Below, one piece after another: positions 50,855-63,535 of a stretch of DNA of 64,000 nt. The stretch comes from Hydractinia symbiolongicarpus (taxonomy: Eukaryota > Cnidaria > Hydrozoa > Anthoathecata > Hydractiniidae). Position 1 is the stretch's first letter; the number at the start of each line of letters is the position of its first letter. The translations under genes and the position numbers were made by a program. The stretch lies in assembly GCF_029227915.1 (NCBI RefSeq), contig NC_079876.1:34765828-34829827 (forward strand), written 5' to 3'. Below the pieces are notes generated by a model that ran no database searches, was not told where the DNA came from, and worked only from the letters and a program-made list of their open reading frames with translations.

Positions 50855-53258
50855 GCGCGATAACGGCTAGGATTGGTCCCACAGTAAAAAATGACTTATT
50901 AATCTAAATTTTTAAATGAAGCGCTACCACAGCGCCCAATGTAATCACTGAGTTCCGGCAATCATGTCAAATTAAGAAGAATGTTATTTCTTGGAGTCCA
51001 ATTGTCTCATTTATCATATTTATCAGGTTGCAGTCAAAAGTCAGTTCAACTAAGTCCAACAGTCAATCGTTTCATTGTTAAAAGCGATGCAACCTAGTAA
51101 TATCAAAAAGATATCGCTAAGTACATGTTGGTACTAATATGTGACCAACCGTTGTAACTCAAACGGATTGACACTGTTAGAAAGTCATTGAAATGTAGTT
51201 TTTGAAACTGTCGCCATTTCTTCAGCGCCCGATAACGGCTAGGATTGGTCCCACAGTAAGAAATGACTCATTAATCTAAATTTTTAAAAGAAGCGTTACC
51301 ACAACACCCAGTGTAATCGCTGAGTTCTGGCAATCATGTCAAATTAAGAAGAATGTTAATTCTTGGAGTCCAATTTTCTCATTTATCACATTTATCAGGT
51401 CACAGTCCAAAGTTAGTTCAGTTAAGTCCCACAGTCAATCGTTTCACTGTTAAAAGCGATGCAACCTAGTAATATCAAAAAAAATATCGCTAAATTCATG
51501 TTGGCACGAATATGTGACGCAACCGTTGTAACTCAAACGGACTGACACCGTTAGAAAGTCAATGAAATGTAATTTTTGAAACTGTCGCTATTTTTTCAGC
51601 GCGCGATAACGGATAGGATTGATCCCACAGTAAAGAATGACTTATTTATCTAAATTTTTAAATGAAGCGCTACCACAGCGCCCAGTGCAATCGCTAAGTT
51701 CCGGCAATCACGTCTAATTAAGAAGAATGTTATTTCTTGGAGTCCAATTTTCTCATTTATCCCATTTATAGGTCACAGTCCAAAATAAGTTCAATTTAGT
51801 CCCACAGTCAATCGTTTCACTGTTAAAAGCGATGCAGCCTGGTAATATGAGAAAAATATCGCTAAATACATGTTGGTACGAATATGTAACCCAACCGATG
51901 AAACTCAAACGGACTGACACCGCTAGAAAGTCAGTGAATTGTAGTTATTGAAACTGTCTCTATTTCTTTAGCGCGCGCTTACGGCTAGGCTTGGTCCCAC
52001 AGTAAAAAAATAACTTTTTTTAGCTTTATTCTTAAATGAAGCGCTACCACAGCGCCCAGTGTAATCGCTGAGTTTCAGCAATCATGTCCAACTAGGAAGA
52101 ATGTTATTTCTTGGAGTCCAATTTACTCATTTATCACACTTATTAGGTCACAGTCCAAAGTTAGTTCAATTAAGTCCCACAGTCAATCGTTTCATTGTTA
52201 AAAGCGATGCAACCTAGTAATATCAAAAACAATATCGCTAAGTACATGTTGGTACTAATATGTGACCCAACCGTTGTAACTCAAACGGACTGACACTGTT
52301 AGAAAGTCAATGAAATGTAGTTTTTAAAACAGTCTCTATTTCTTCAGCGCGCGCTAACGGCTAGGATTGGTCCCACAGTAAAAAAATGACTTTTTCTAGC
52401 TTAATTCTTAAATGAAGCGCTACCACAGCGCCCAGTGCAATCGCTGAGTTTCGGCAATCATGTCAAATTAAGGAAAATGTTATTTCTTGGAGTGCAATTG
52501 TCTTCCTTTATCACATATATCAGGTGACAGTCCAAAGTTAGTTCAATTAAGTCCCACAGTCAATCGTTTCATAGTTAAAAGCGATGCAACCTAGTAATAT
52601 CAGAAAAATATCGCTAAATACATGTTGGTACGAATAGGTGATCCAACCGTTGTAACTCAAACGGACTGACACCGTTAGAAAGTCAATGAAATGTAGTTTT
52701 TGAAACTGTCGCTATTTCTTCAGCGCGTCATAACGGCTAGGATTGGTCCCACAGTAAAAAATGACTTATTAATCTGAATTTTTAAATGAAGCGCTACCAC
52801 AGCGCCCAGTGTAACGGCTGAGTTCCGGCAATCATGTCAAATTAAGAAGAATGTTATTTCTTGGAGTCCAATTGTCTCATTTATCATATTTATCAGGTCG
52901 CAGTCCAAAATTAGTTTAACTAAGTGACACAGTCAATCGTTTCATTGTTTAAAGCGATGCAACCTAGTAATATCAGAAAAATATCGCTAAATACATGTTG
53001 TTAGGAATTGGTGGCCCAACCGTTGCAACTTAAACGGAGTGACACCGTTAGAAAGTCAATGAAATGTAGTTTTTGAAAGTGTCGCTATTTCTTCAGCGTG
53101 CGATAACGGCTAGGATTGGTCCCACAGTAAAAAATGACTTATTAATCTAAATTTTTAAATGAAGCGCTACCACAGCGCCCAATGTAATCGCTGAGTTCCG
53201 GCAATCATGTCCAACTAGGAAGAATGTTATTTCTTGGAGTCCAATTTACTCATTTATC
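50855..53258 (+). repeat. Local duplication, offset 9 monomers (3365 bp), copy 2 of 2
   Basis: Partner of 47490-49893. The monomers between the copies (about 49.9-50.85 kb) carry a further g-e pair and a c monomer, so the region has undergone more than one exchange. Confidence 0.85.
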
Positions 53259-53900
53259 ACACTTATTAGGTCACAGTCCAAAGTTAGTTCAATTAAGTCC
53301 CACAGTCAATCGTTTCATTGTTAAAAGCGATGCAACCTAGTAACATCAAAAACAATATCGCTAAGTACATGTTGGTACTAATATGTGACCCAACCGTTGT
53401 AACTCAAACGGACTGACACTGTTAGAAAGTCAATGAAATGTAGTTTTTAAAACTGTCTCTATTTCTTCAGCGCGCGCTAACGGCTAGGATTGGTCCCACA
53501 GTAAAAAAATGACTTTTTGTAGCTTAATTCTTAAATGAAGCGCTACCACAGCGCCCAGTGCAATCGCTGAGTTTCGGCAATCATATCAAATTAAGGAAAA
53601 TGTTATTTCTTGGAGTGCAATTGTCTTCCTTTATCACATATATCAGGTGACAGTCCAAAGTTAGTTCAATTAAGTCCCACAGTCAATCGTTTCATAGTTA
53701 AAAGCGATGCAACCTAGTAATATCAGAAAAATATCGCTAAATACATGTTGGTACGAATAGGTGATCCAACCGTTGTAACTCAAACGGACTGACACCGTTA
53801 GAAAGTCAATGAAATGTAGTTTTTGAAACTGTCGCCATTTCTTCTGCGCCCGATAACGGCTAGGATTGGTCCCACAGTAAGAAATGACTCATTAATCTAA

Positions 53901-56900
53901 ATTTTTAAAAGAAGCGCTACCACAGCACCCAGTGTAATCGCTGAGTTCCGGCAATCATGTCAAATTAAGAAGAATGTTATTTCTTGGAGTCCAATTTTCT
54001 CATTTATCACATTTATCAGGTCACAGTCCAAAGTTAGTTCAGTTAAGTCCCACAGTCAATTCTTTCACTGTTAAAAGCGATGCAACCTAGTAATATCAGC
54101 TAAATATCGCTAATTACATGTTGGTACGAACATGTGACCCAACCGTTATAACTCAAACGGACTGACACCGCTACAAAGTCAATGAAATGTAGTTTTTGAA
54201 ACTATCGCTATTTCTTTAGCGCGCGATAACGGCTAGGATTGGTCCCACAGTAAAAATTGACTTATTAATCTAAATTTTTAAATGAAGCACTACCACATTG
54301 CCTAGTGTAATCGCCTAGTTCCGGCAATCATGTCAAATTAAGAAGAATGTTATTTCTTGGAGTCCAATTTTCTCATTTATCACACTCATTAGGTCACAGT
54401 CCAAAGTTAGTTCAATTAAGTCCCACAGATAATCTTTTCATTGTTAAAAGCGATGCAACCTTGTAATATCAGATAAATATCGCTAAATACATGATTGTAC
54501 GAATATTTGACCCAACCGTTGTAACTAAAACGGACTGAAACCGTTAGAAAGTCAATGAAATGTAGTTTTGGAAACTGTCGCTATTTCTTCAGCGCGCGAT
54601 AACGGCTAGGATTGGTCCCCCAGTAAAAAATGACTTATTAATCTAAATTTTTAAATGAAGCACTACCACATTGCCTAGTGTAATGGCCTAGTTCCGGCAA
54701 TCATGTCAAATTAAGAAGAATGTTATTTCTTGGAGTCCAATTTTCTCATTTATCACACTTATTAGGTCACAGTCCAAAGTTAGTTCAATTAAGTCCCACA
54801 GATAATCTTTTCATTGTTAAAAGCGATGCAACCTTGTAATATCAGATAAATATCGCTAATTACATGTTGGTACGAATATTTGACCCAACCGTTGTAACTA
54901 AAACGGACTGACACCGTTAGAAAGTCAATGAAATGTAGTTTTGGAAACTGTCGCTATCTCTTCAGCGCGCGATAACGGCTAGGATTGGTCCCCCAGTAAA
55001 AAATGACTTATTAATCTAAATTTTTAAATGAAGCGCTACCACAGCGCCCAGTGTAATCGCTGAGTTCCGGCAATCATGTCAAATTAAGAAGAATGTTATT
55101 TCTTGGAGTCCAGTTTTTTTCACTTATCACAATTATCAAGTCACAGACCAAAGTTAGTTCAGATAAGTCCCACAGTCAATCGTTTCACTGTTAAAAGCGA
55201 TGCAACCTAGTAATATCAGATAAATATCGCTAAATACATGTTGGTACTAATATGTGACCCAACCGTTGTAACTCAAACGGACTGACACTGTTAGAAATTC
55301 AATGAAATGTAGTTTTTAAACTGTCGCCATTTCTTCTGCGCCCGATAACGGCTAGGATTGGTCCAACAGTAAGAAATGACTCATTAATCTAAATTTTTAA
55401 AAGAAGCGCTACCACAGCACCCAGTGTAATCGCTGAGTTCCGGCAATCATGTCAAATTAAGAAGAATGTTTTATCCTGGAGTCCAATTTTCTCATTTATC
55501 ACATTTATCAGGTCACAGTCCAAAGTTAGTTCAGTTAAGTCCCACAGTCAATCGTTTCACTGTTAAAAGCGATGCAACCTAGTAATATCAGATAAATATC
55601 GCTAAATACATGTTGGTACGAACATGTGACCCAACCGTTGTAACTCAAACGGACTGACACTGTTAGAAAGTCAATGAAATGTAGTTTTTAAAACTGTCGC
55701 CATTTCTTCTGCGCCCGATAACGGCTAGGATTGGTCCAACAGTAAGAAATGACTCATTAATCTAAATTTTTAAAAGAAGCGCTACCACAGCACCCAGTGT
55801 AATCGCTGAGTTCCGGCAATCATGTCAAATTAAGAAGAATGTTATTTCTTGGAGTCCAATTTTCTCATTTATCACATTTATCAGGTCACAGTCCAAAGTT
55901 AGTTCAGTTAAGTCCCACAGTCAATCGTTTCACTGTTAAAAGCGATGCAACCTAGTAATATCAGATAAATATCGCTAAATACATGTTGGTACGAACATGT
56001 GACCCAACCGTTATAACTCAAACGGACTGACACTACTACAAAGTAAATGAAATGTAGTTTTTGAAACTATCGCTATTTCTTTAGCGCGCGATAACGGCTA
56101 GGATTGGTCCCACAGTAAAAGTTGACTTATTAATCTATATTTTTAAATGAAGGACTACCACATTGCCTAGTGTAATCGCCTAGTTCCGGCAATCATGTCA
56201 AATTAAGAAGAATGTTATTTCTTGGAGTCCAATTTTCTCATTTATCATATTTATCAGGTCGCAGTCCAAAATTAGTTCAACTAAGTGACACAGTCAATCG
56301 TTTCATTGTTTAAAGCGATGCAACCTAGTAATATCAGAAAAATATTGCTAAATACATGTTGGTAGGAATTGGTGGCCCAACGGTTGCAACTTAAACGGAG
56401 TGACACCGTTAGAAAGTCAATGAAATGTAGTTTTTGAAATTGTCGCTATTTCTTCAGCGCACGATAACGGCTAGGATTGGTCCCACAGTAAAAAATGACT
56501 TATTGATCTAAATATTTAAATGAAGCGCTACCACAGCGCCCAGTGTAATCGCTGAGTTCCGGCAATCATGTCCAACTTGGAAGAATGTTATTTCTTGGAG
56601 TCCAATTTACTCATTTATCACACTTATTAGGTCACAGTCCAAAGTTAGTTCAATTAAGTCCCACAGTCAATCGTTTCATTGTTAAAAGCGATGCAACCTA
56701 GTAATATCAAAAAAAATATCGCTAAGTACATGTTGGTGCTAATATGTGACCCAACCGTTGTAACTCAAACGGACTGACACTGTTAGAAAGTCAATGAAAT
56801 GTAGTTTTTAAAACTGTCGCCATTTCTTCTGCGCCCGATAACGGCTAGGATTGGTCCAACAGTAAGAAATGACTCATTAATCTAAATTTTTAAAAGAAGC

Positions 56901-59900
56901 GCTACCACAGCACCCAGTGTAATCGCTGAGTTCCGGCAATCATGTCAAATTAAGAAGAATGTTATTTCTTGGAGTCCAATTTTCTCATTTATCACATTTA
57001 TCAGGTCACAGTCCAAAGTTAGTTCAGTTAAGTCCCACAGTCAATCGTTTCACTGTTAAAAGCGATGCAACCTAGTAATATCAGATAAATATCGCTAAAT
57101 ACATGTTGGTACGAACATGTGACCCAACCGTTATAACTCAAACGGACTGACACTGCTACAAAGTCAATGAAATGTAATTTTTGAAACTATCGCTATTTCT
57201 TTAGCGCGCGATAACGGCTAGGATTGGTCCCACAGTAAAAGTTGACTTATTAATCTAAATTTTTAAATGAAGCACTACCACATTGCCTAGTGTAATGGCC
57301 TAGTTCCGGCAATCATGTCAAATTAAGAAGAATGTTATTCCTTGGAGTCCAATTTTCTCATTTATCACACTTATTAGGTCACAGTCCAAAGTTAGTTCAA
57401 TTAAGTCCCACAGATAATCGTTTCATTGTTAAAAGCGATGCAACCTAGTAATATCAAAAAAATATCGCTAAATTCATGTTGGTACGAATATGTGACGCAA
57501 CCGTTGTAACTCAAACGGACTGACACCGTTAGAAAGTCAATGAAATGTAGTTTTTGAAACTGTCACTATTTATTCAGCTCGCGATAACGGCTAGGATTGG
57601 TCCCACAGTAAGAAATGACTCATTAATCTAAATTTTTAAAAGAAGCGCTACAACAGCGCCCAGTGTAATCGCTGAGTTCCGGCAATCATGTCAAATTAAA
57701 AAGAATGTTATTTCTTGGAGTCCAATTTTCTCATTTATCACATTTATCAGGTCACAGTCCAAAATCAGTTCAGTTAAGTCTCACAGTCAATCGTTTCACT
57801 GTCAAAAGCGATGCAACCTAGTAATATCAGATAAATATCGCTAAATACATGTTGGGACGAATATTTGACCCAACCGTTGTAACTCAAACGGACTGACACC
57901 GTTACAAAGTCAATGAAATTTAGTTTTGGAAACTGTCGCTACTTCTTCAGCGCACGATAACGGCTAGGATTGGTCCCACAGTAAGAAATGACTCATTAAT
58001 CTAAATTTTTAGAAGAAGCGCTACAACAGCGCCCAGTGTAATCCCTGAGTTCCGCCAATCATGTCAAATTAAGAAGAATGTTATGTCTTGGAGTCCAATT
58101 TTCTCATTTATCACATTTATCAGGTCACAGTCCAAAATCAGTTCAGTTAAGTCTCACAGTCAATCGTTTCACTGTCAAAAGCGATGCAACCTAGTAATAT
58201 CAGATAAATATCGCTAAATACATGTTGGTACGAATATGTGACGCAACCGTTGTAACTCAAACGGACTGACACCGTTAGAAAGTCAATGAAATGTAGTTTT
58301 TGAAACTGTCGCTATTTATTCAGCTCGTGATAACGGCTAGGATTGGTCCCACAGTAAGAAATGACTCATTAATCTAAATTTTTAAAAGAAGCGCTACAAC
58401 AGCGCCCAGTGTAATCGCTGAGTTCCGGCAATCATGTCAAATTAAGAAGAATGTTATTTCTTGGAGTCAAATTTTCTCATTTATCACATTTATCAGGTCA
58501 CAGTCCAAAATCAGTTCAGTTAAGTCTCACAGTCAATCGTTTCACTGTCAAAAGCGATGCAACCTAGTAATATCAGATAAATATCGCTAAATACATGTTG
58601 GTACGAATATTTGACCCAACCGTTGTAACTCAAACGGACTGACACCTTTACAAAGTCAATGAAATGTAGTTTTGGAAACTGTCATTATTTCTTCAGCGCG
58701 CGATAACGGCTAGGATTGGTCCCACAGTAAGAAATGACTCATTAATCTAAATTTTTAAAAGAAGCGCTACAACAGCGCCCAGTGTAATCGCTGAGTTCCG
58801 CCAATCATGTCAAATTAAGAAGAATGTTATTTGTTGGAGTCCAATTTTCTCATTTATCACATTTATCAGGTCACAGTCCAAAATCAGTTCAGTTAAGTCT
58901 CACAGTCAATCGTTTCACTGTCAAAAGCGATGCAACCTAGTAATATCAGATAAATATCGCTAAATACATGTTGGCACGAATATTTGACCCAACTGTGTAA
59001 CTCAAACGGACTGACACCGTTAGAAAGTCAATGAAATGTAGTTTTGGAAACTGTTGCTATTTCATCAGCGCGAGCTAACGGCTAGGATTGGTCCCACAGT
59101 AAGAAATGACTCATTAATCTAAATTTTTAAAAGAAGCGCTACCACAGCGCCCAGTGTAATCACTGAGTTCCGGCAATCATGTCAAATTAAGAAGAATGTT
59201 ATTTCTTGGAGTCCAATTTTCTCATTTATCACATTTATCAGGTCACAGTCCAAAATCAGTTCAGTTAAGTCTCACAGTCAATCGTTTCACTGTCAAAAGC
59301 GATGCAACCTAGTAATATCAGATAAATATCGCTAAATACATGTTGGTACGAATATTTGACCCAACCGTTGTAACTCAAACGGACTGACACCGTTACAAAG
59401 TCAATGAAATGTAGTTTTGGAAACTGTCGCTACTTCTTCAGCGCGCGATAACGGCTAGGATTGGTCCCACAGTAAGAAATGACTCATTTATCTAAATTTT
59501 TAGAAGAAGCGCTACAACAGCGCCCAGTGTAATCCCTGAGTTCCGCCAATCATGTCAAATTAAGAAGAATGTTATGTCTTGGAGTCCAATTTTCTCATTT
59601 ATCACATTTATCAGGTCACAGTCCAAAATCAGTTCAGTTAAGTCTCACAGTCAATCGTTTCACTGTCAAAAGCGATGCAACCTAGTAATATCAGATAAAT
59701 ATCGCTAAATACATGTTGGTACGAATATGTGACGCAACCGTTGTAACTCAAACGGACTGACACCGTTAGAAAGTCAATGAAATGTAGTTTTTGAAACTGT
59801 CGCTATTTATTCAGCTCGCGATAACGGCTAGGATTGGTCCCACAGTAAGAAATGACTCATTAATCTAAATTTTTAAAAGAAGCGCTACAACAGCGCCCAG

Positions 59901-60560
59901 TGTAATCGCTGAGTTCCGGCAATCATGTCAAATTAAGAAGAATGTTATTTCTTGGAGTCCAATTTTCTCATTTATCACATTTATCAGGTCACAGTCCAAA
60001 ATCAGTTCAGTTAAGTCTCACAGTCAATCGTTTCACTGTCAAAAGCGATGCAACCTAGTAATATCAGATAAATATCGCTAAATACATGTTGGCACGAATA
60101 TTTGACCCAACTGTGTAACTCAAACGGACTGACACCGTTAGAAAGTCAATGAAATGTAGTTTTGGAAACTGTTGCTATTTCATCAGCGCGCGCTAACGGC
60201 TAGGATTGGTCCCACAGTAAGAAATGACTCATTAATCTAAATTTTTAAAAGAAGCGCTACCACAGCGCCCAGTGTAATCACTGAGTTCCGGCAATCATGT
60301 CAAATTAAGAAGAATGTAATTTCTTGGAGTCCAACTTTCTCATTTATCACATTTATCAGGTCACAGTCCAAAATCAGTTCAGATAAGTCTCACAGTCAAT
60401 CGTTTCACTGTCAAAAGCGATGCAACCTAGTAATATCAGATAAATATCGCTAAATACATGTTGGTACGAATATTTGACCCAACTGTGTAACTCAAACGGA
60501 CTGACACCGTTAGAAAGTCAATGAAATGTAGTTTTGGAAACTGTTGCTATTTCTTAAGCG
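53901..60560 (+). repeat. Satellite array, diverged right-hand domain (about 18 monomers)
   Basis: Same satellite and direction, but dominated by variants rare further left: 'cagataaatatcgc' in place of 'cagaaaaatatcgc', 'aatatttgaccc', 'agttttggaaactg', 'taagtctcacagtc', 'cactgtcaaaagcg', and in 54.2-57.3 kb 'cattgcctagtgtaatcgcc' in place of 'cagcgcccagtgtaatcgct'. Substitutions private to one monomer are more frequent than in the central blocks. Local duplications include a 4-monomer step ('ttatgtcttgg' at 58081 and 59572, 1491 bp) and a 3-monomer step ('aactgtgtaactc' at about 58.99 and 60.11 kb). No gene seen. Confidence 0.94.
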
Positions 60561-61587
60561 CACGCTAACGGCTAGGATTGGTCCCACAGTAAAAAAATGA
60601 CTTTTTTAGCTTAATTCTTAAATGAAGCGCTACCACAGCGCCCAGTGTAATCGCTGAGTTTCGGCAATCATGTCAAATTAAGGAAAATGTTATTTCTTGG
60701 AGTGAAATTGTCTTCCTTTATCACATTTATCAGGTGACAGTCCAAAGTTAGTTCAATTAAGTCCCACAGTCAATCGTTTCATAGTTAAAAGCGATGCAAC
60801 CTAGTAATATCAGAAAAATATCGCTAAATACATGTTGGTACGAATAAGTGATCCAACCGTTGTAACTCAAACGGACTGACACCGTTGGAAATTCAATGAA
60901 ATGTAATTTTTGAAACTGTCGCTATTTCTTCAGCGCGCGATAACGGCTAGGATTGGTCCCACAGTCAAAAATGACTTATTAATCTAAATTTTTAAATGAA
61001 GCGCTACCACAGCACCCAGTGTAATCGCTGAGTCCCGGCAATCATGTCAAATTAAGAAGAGTGTTATTTCTTGGAGTCCAATTGTCTCATTTCTCATATT
61101 TATCAGGTCGCAGTCCAAAGTTAGTTAAACTAAGTGACACAGTCAATCGTTTCATTGTTTAAAGCGATGCAACCTAGTAATATCAGAAAAATATCGCTAA
61201 ATACATGTTGGTAGGAATTGGTGGCCCAACCGTTGCAACTTAAACGGAGTGACACCGTTAGAAAGTCAATGAAATGTAGTTTTTGAAACTGTCGCTATTT
61301 CTTCAGCGCGATAACGGCTAGGATTGGTCCCACAGTAAAAATTGACTTATTAATGTAAATTTTTAAATGAAGCGCTACCACAGCGCCCAGTGTAATCGCT
61401 GAGTTCCGGCAATCATGTCCAACTAGGAAGAATGTTATTTCTTGGAGTCCAATTTACTCATTTATCACACTTATTAGGTCACAGTCCAAAATTAGTTCAA
61501 TTAAGTCCCACAGTCAATTGTTTCATTGTTAAAATCGATGCAACCTAGTAATATCAAAAAAAATATCGCTAAGTACATGTTGGTACG

Positions 61588-62334
61588 AATATGTGATGCA
61601 ACCGTTGTAACTCAAACGGACTGACACTGTTAGAAAGTCAATGAAATGTAGCTTTTGAAACTGTCGCTATTTCTTCAGCTCGCGATAACGGCTAGGATTG
61701 GTCCCACAGTAAGAAATGACTCATTAATCTAAATGTTTAAAAGAAGCGCCACAACAGCGCCCAGTGTAATCGCTGAGTTCCGGCAATCATGTCAAATTAA
61801 GAAGTATGTTATTTCTTGGAGTCCAATTTTCTCATTTATCACATTGATCAGGTCACAGTCCAAAATCAGTTCAGTTAAGTCTCACAGTCAATCGTTTCAC
61901 TGTCAAAAGCGATGCAACCTAGTAATATCAGATAAATATCGCTAAATACATGTTGGTACGAATATTTGACCCAACCGTTGTAACTCAAACGGACTGACAC
62001 CGTTAGAAAGTCAATGAAATGTAGTTTTGGAAACTGTCGCTATTTCTTCAGCGCGCGATAACGGCTAGGATTGGACCCCCAGTAAAAAATGACTTATTAA
62101 TCTAAATTTTTAAATGAAGCGCTACCACAGCGCCCAGTGTAATCGCTGAGTTCCGGCAATCATGTCAAATTAAGAAGAATGTTATTTCTTGGAGTCCAAT
62201 TTTTTTCACTTATCACAATTATCAAGTCACAGTCCAAAGTTAGTTCAATTAAGTCCCACAGATAATCGTTTCATTGTTAAAAGCGATTCAACCTAGTAAT
62301 ATCAAAAAAATATCGCTAAATTCATGTTGGTACG
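61588..62334 (+). repeat. Tandem 2-monomer duplication (747 bp), copy 1 of 2
   Basis: Shares with 62335-63006 the variants 'tatgtgatgcaacc', 'aaatgtttaaaagaagcg', 'gcgccacaacagcgcc', 'agaagtatgtt', 'cacattgatcagg', 'attggacccccagt' and 'tttttttcacttatcac'. Confidence 0.87.
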
Positions 62335-63006
62335 AATATGTGATGCAACCGTTGTAACTCAAACGGACTGACACTGTTAGAAAGTCAATGAAATGTAGTT
62401 TTTGAAACTGTCGCTATTTCTACAGCTCGCGATAACGGCTAGGATTGGTCCCACAGTAAGAAATGACTCATTAATCTAAATGTTTAAAAGAAGCGCCACA
62501 ACAGCGCCCAGTGTAATCGCTGAGTTCCGGCAATCATGTCAAATTAAGAAGTATGTTATTTCTTGGAGTCCAATTTTCTCATTTATCACATTGATCAGGT
62601 CACAGTCCAAAATCAGTTCAGTTAAGTCTCACAGTCAATCGTTTCACTGTCAAAAGCGATGCAACCTAGTAATATCAGATAAATATCGCTAAATACATGT
62701 TGGTACGAATATTTGACCCAACCGTTGTAACTCAAACGGACTGACACCGTTAGAAAGTCAATGAAATGTAGTTTTGGAAACTGTCGCTATTTCTTCAGCG
62801 CGCGATAACGGCTAGGATTGGACCCCCAGTAAAAAATGACTTATTAATCTAAATTTTTAAATGAAGCGCTACCACAGCGCCCAGTGTAATCGCTGAGTTC
62901 CGGCAATCATGTCAAATTAAGAAGAATGTTATTTCTTGGAGTCCAATTTTTTTCACTTATCACAATTATCAAGTCACAGACCAAAGTTAGTTCAATTAAG
63001 TCCCAC
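62335..63006 (+). repeat. Tandem 2-monomer duplication (747 bp), copy 2 of 2
   Basis: Partner of 61588-62334. Similarity ends near 63006, where 'cccacagtcaatcg' replaces 'cccacagataatcg' of copy 1. Confidence 0.86.
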
Positions 63007-63285
63007 AGTCAATCGTTTCACTGTTAAAAGCGATGCAACCTAGTAATTACAGATAAATATCGCTAAATACATGTTGGTACGAATATGTGACCCAACCGTT
63101 GAAACTCAAACGGACTGACACCGTTAGAAAGTCAGGGTAATGTAGTATTTGAAACTGTCTCTATTACTTCAGCGCGCGCTAACAGCTAGGATTGGTCCCA
63201 CATCAAGGAATGACTCATTAATCTAAATTTTTAAAAAAAGCGCTACCACAGCGCCAAGTGCAATCTCTGAGTTCCGGCAATCATA

Positions 63286-63294
63286 TCAAATTAA
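63286..63294. repeat. 9-bp direct repeat left of the 232-bp insert (putative target duplication)
   Basis: tcaaattaa, matched at 63527-63535. The uninterrupted satellite reads 'catgtcaaattaagaagaatg', so one copy of this 9-mer is normal satellite and the second was created by the insertion. Confidence 0.8.
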
Positions 63295-63526
63295 TTGTTG
63301 TTTGTTTGTTCTAATCGCTGGCACACATTATGCATCAAGTCCCCAACAGTCCTCTTTTTTTCGTTCTCGCAGCTATCTCCTTCTCGAATCTTTTTAGTCT
63401 ACATCATCTTCACGAAAAATTTTTAACTCGTTTTTATATAATACATAAATAATTTTATATTTTTGTACATGTGTATTTTCGTTTTAAAATGATGTTTATC
63501 CAATATTATAGCAAAAAAAAGTCAAG
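63295..63526. mobile_element. 232-bp unidentified insertion in the satellite (SINE-like or small non-autonomous element)
   Basis: Non-satellite sequence flanked by 9-bp direct repeats. It starts with a T/G stretch (ttgttgtttgtttgttc), is very AT-rich in its right half, and ends with an A8 run (63513-63520) then gtcaag. Both ends could read as an A-rich tail: A8 on the plus strand, or aacaaacaaacaacaa on the minus strand, so orientation is undecided. A possible weak pol III B-box core (tcgaatc, 63384-63390) followed by T5 is present, but no clear A box. No ORF and no terminal inverted repeats were seen. I do not recognise the family; a short non-LTR-mobilised element is the most likely explanation. 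Confidence 0.6.
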
Positions 63527-63535
63527 TCAAATTAA
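63527..63535. repeat. 9-bp direct repeat right of the 232-bp insert (putative target duplication)
   Basis: tcaaattaa, after which the satellite monomer resumes with gaagaatgttatttcttgg. Confidence 0.8.

Larger units (their letters stand above)
34641..53900 (+). repeat. Satellite array, central block 2 (about 51 monomers)
   Basis: Continuous same-direction monomers, dominated by nested multi-monomer duplications annotated separately. The g-e-f run at about 34.6-35.6 kb is the counterpart of the run at 22.0-22.9 kb, sharing 'gagttctggcaatcatg', 'gttaattcttgg' and 'caatcacgtctaatt', about 34 monomers apart. No gene seen. Confidence 0.96.
60561..63294 (+). repeat. Satellite array, mixed block with a return of c-b-a monomers
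   Basis: A c-b-a run typical of the left and central array (about 60.56-61.56 kb) sits between diverged monomers. After it, a 747-bp two-monomer unit is duplicated (see 61588 and 62335). The last monomer before the insert is itself variant ('gtcagggtaatgtag', 'cccacatcaaggaatg', 'gcgccaagtgcaatctctg'). Confidence 0.94.

Noticed and set aside
61733-61945. A 70-codon open frame, repeated at 62480-62692
   Set aside because: Non-ATG start and satellite sequence throughout. The second copy is simply the 747-bp duplication.
63295-63526. A tRNA gene or intact pol III promoter in the 232-bp insert
   Set aside because: Only a weak B-box-like core is present. No cloverleaf and no convincing A box could be drawn.
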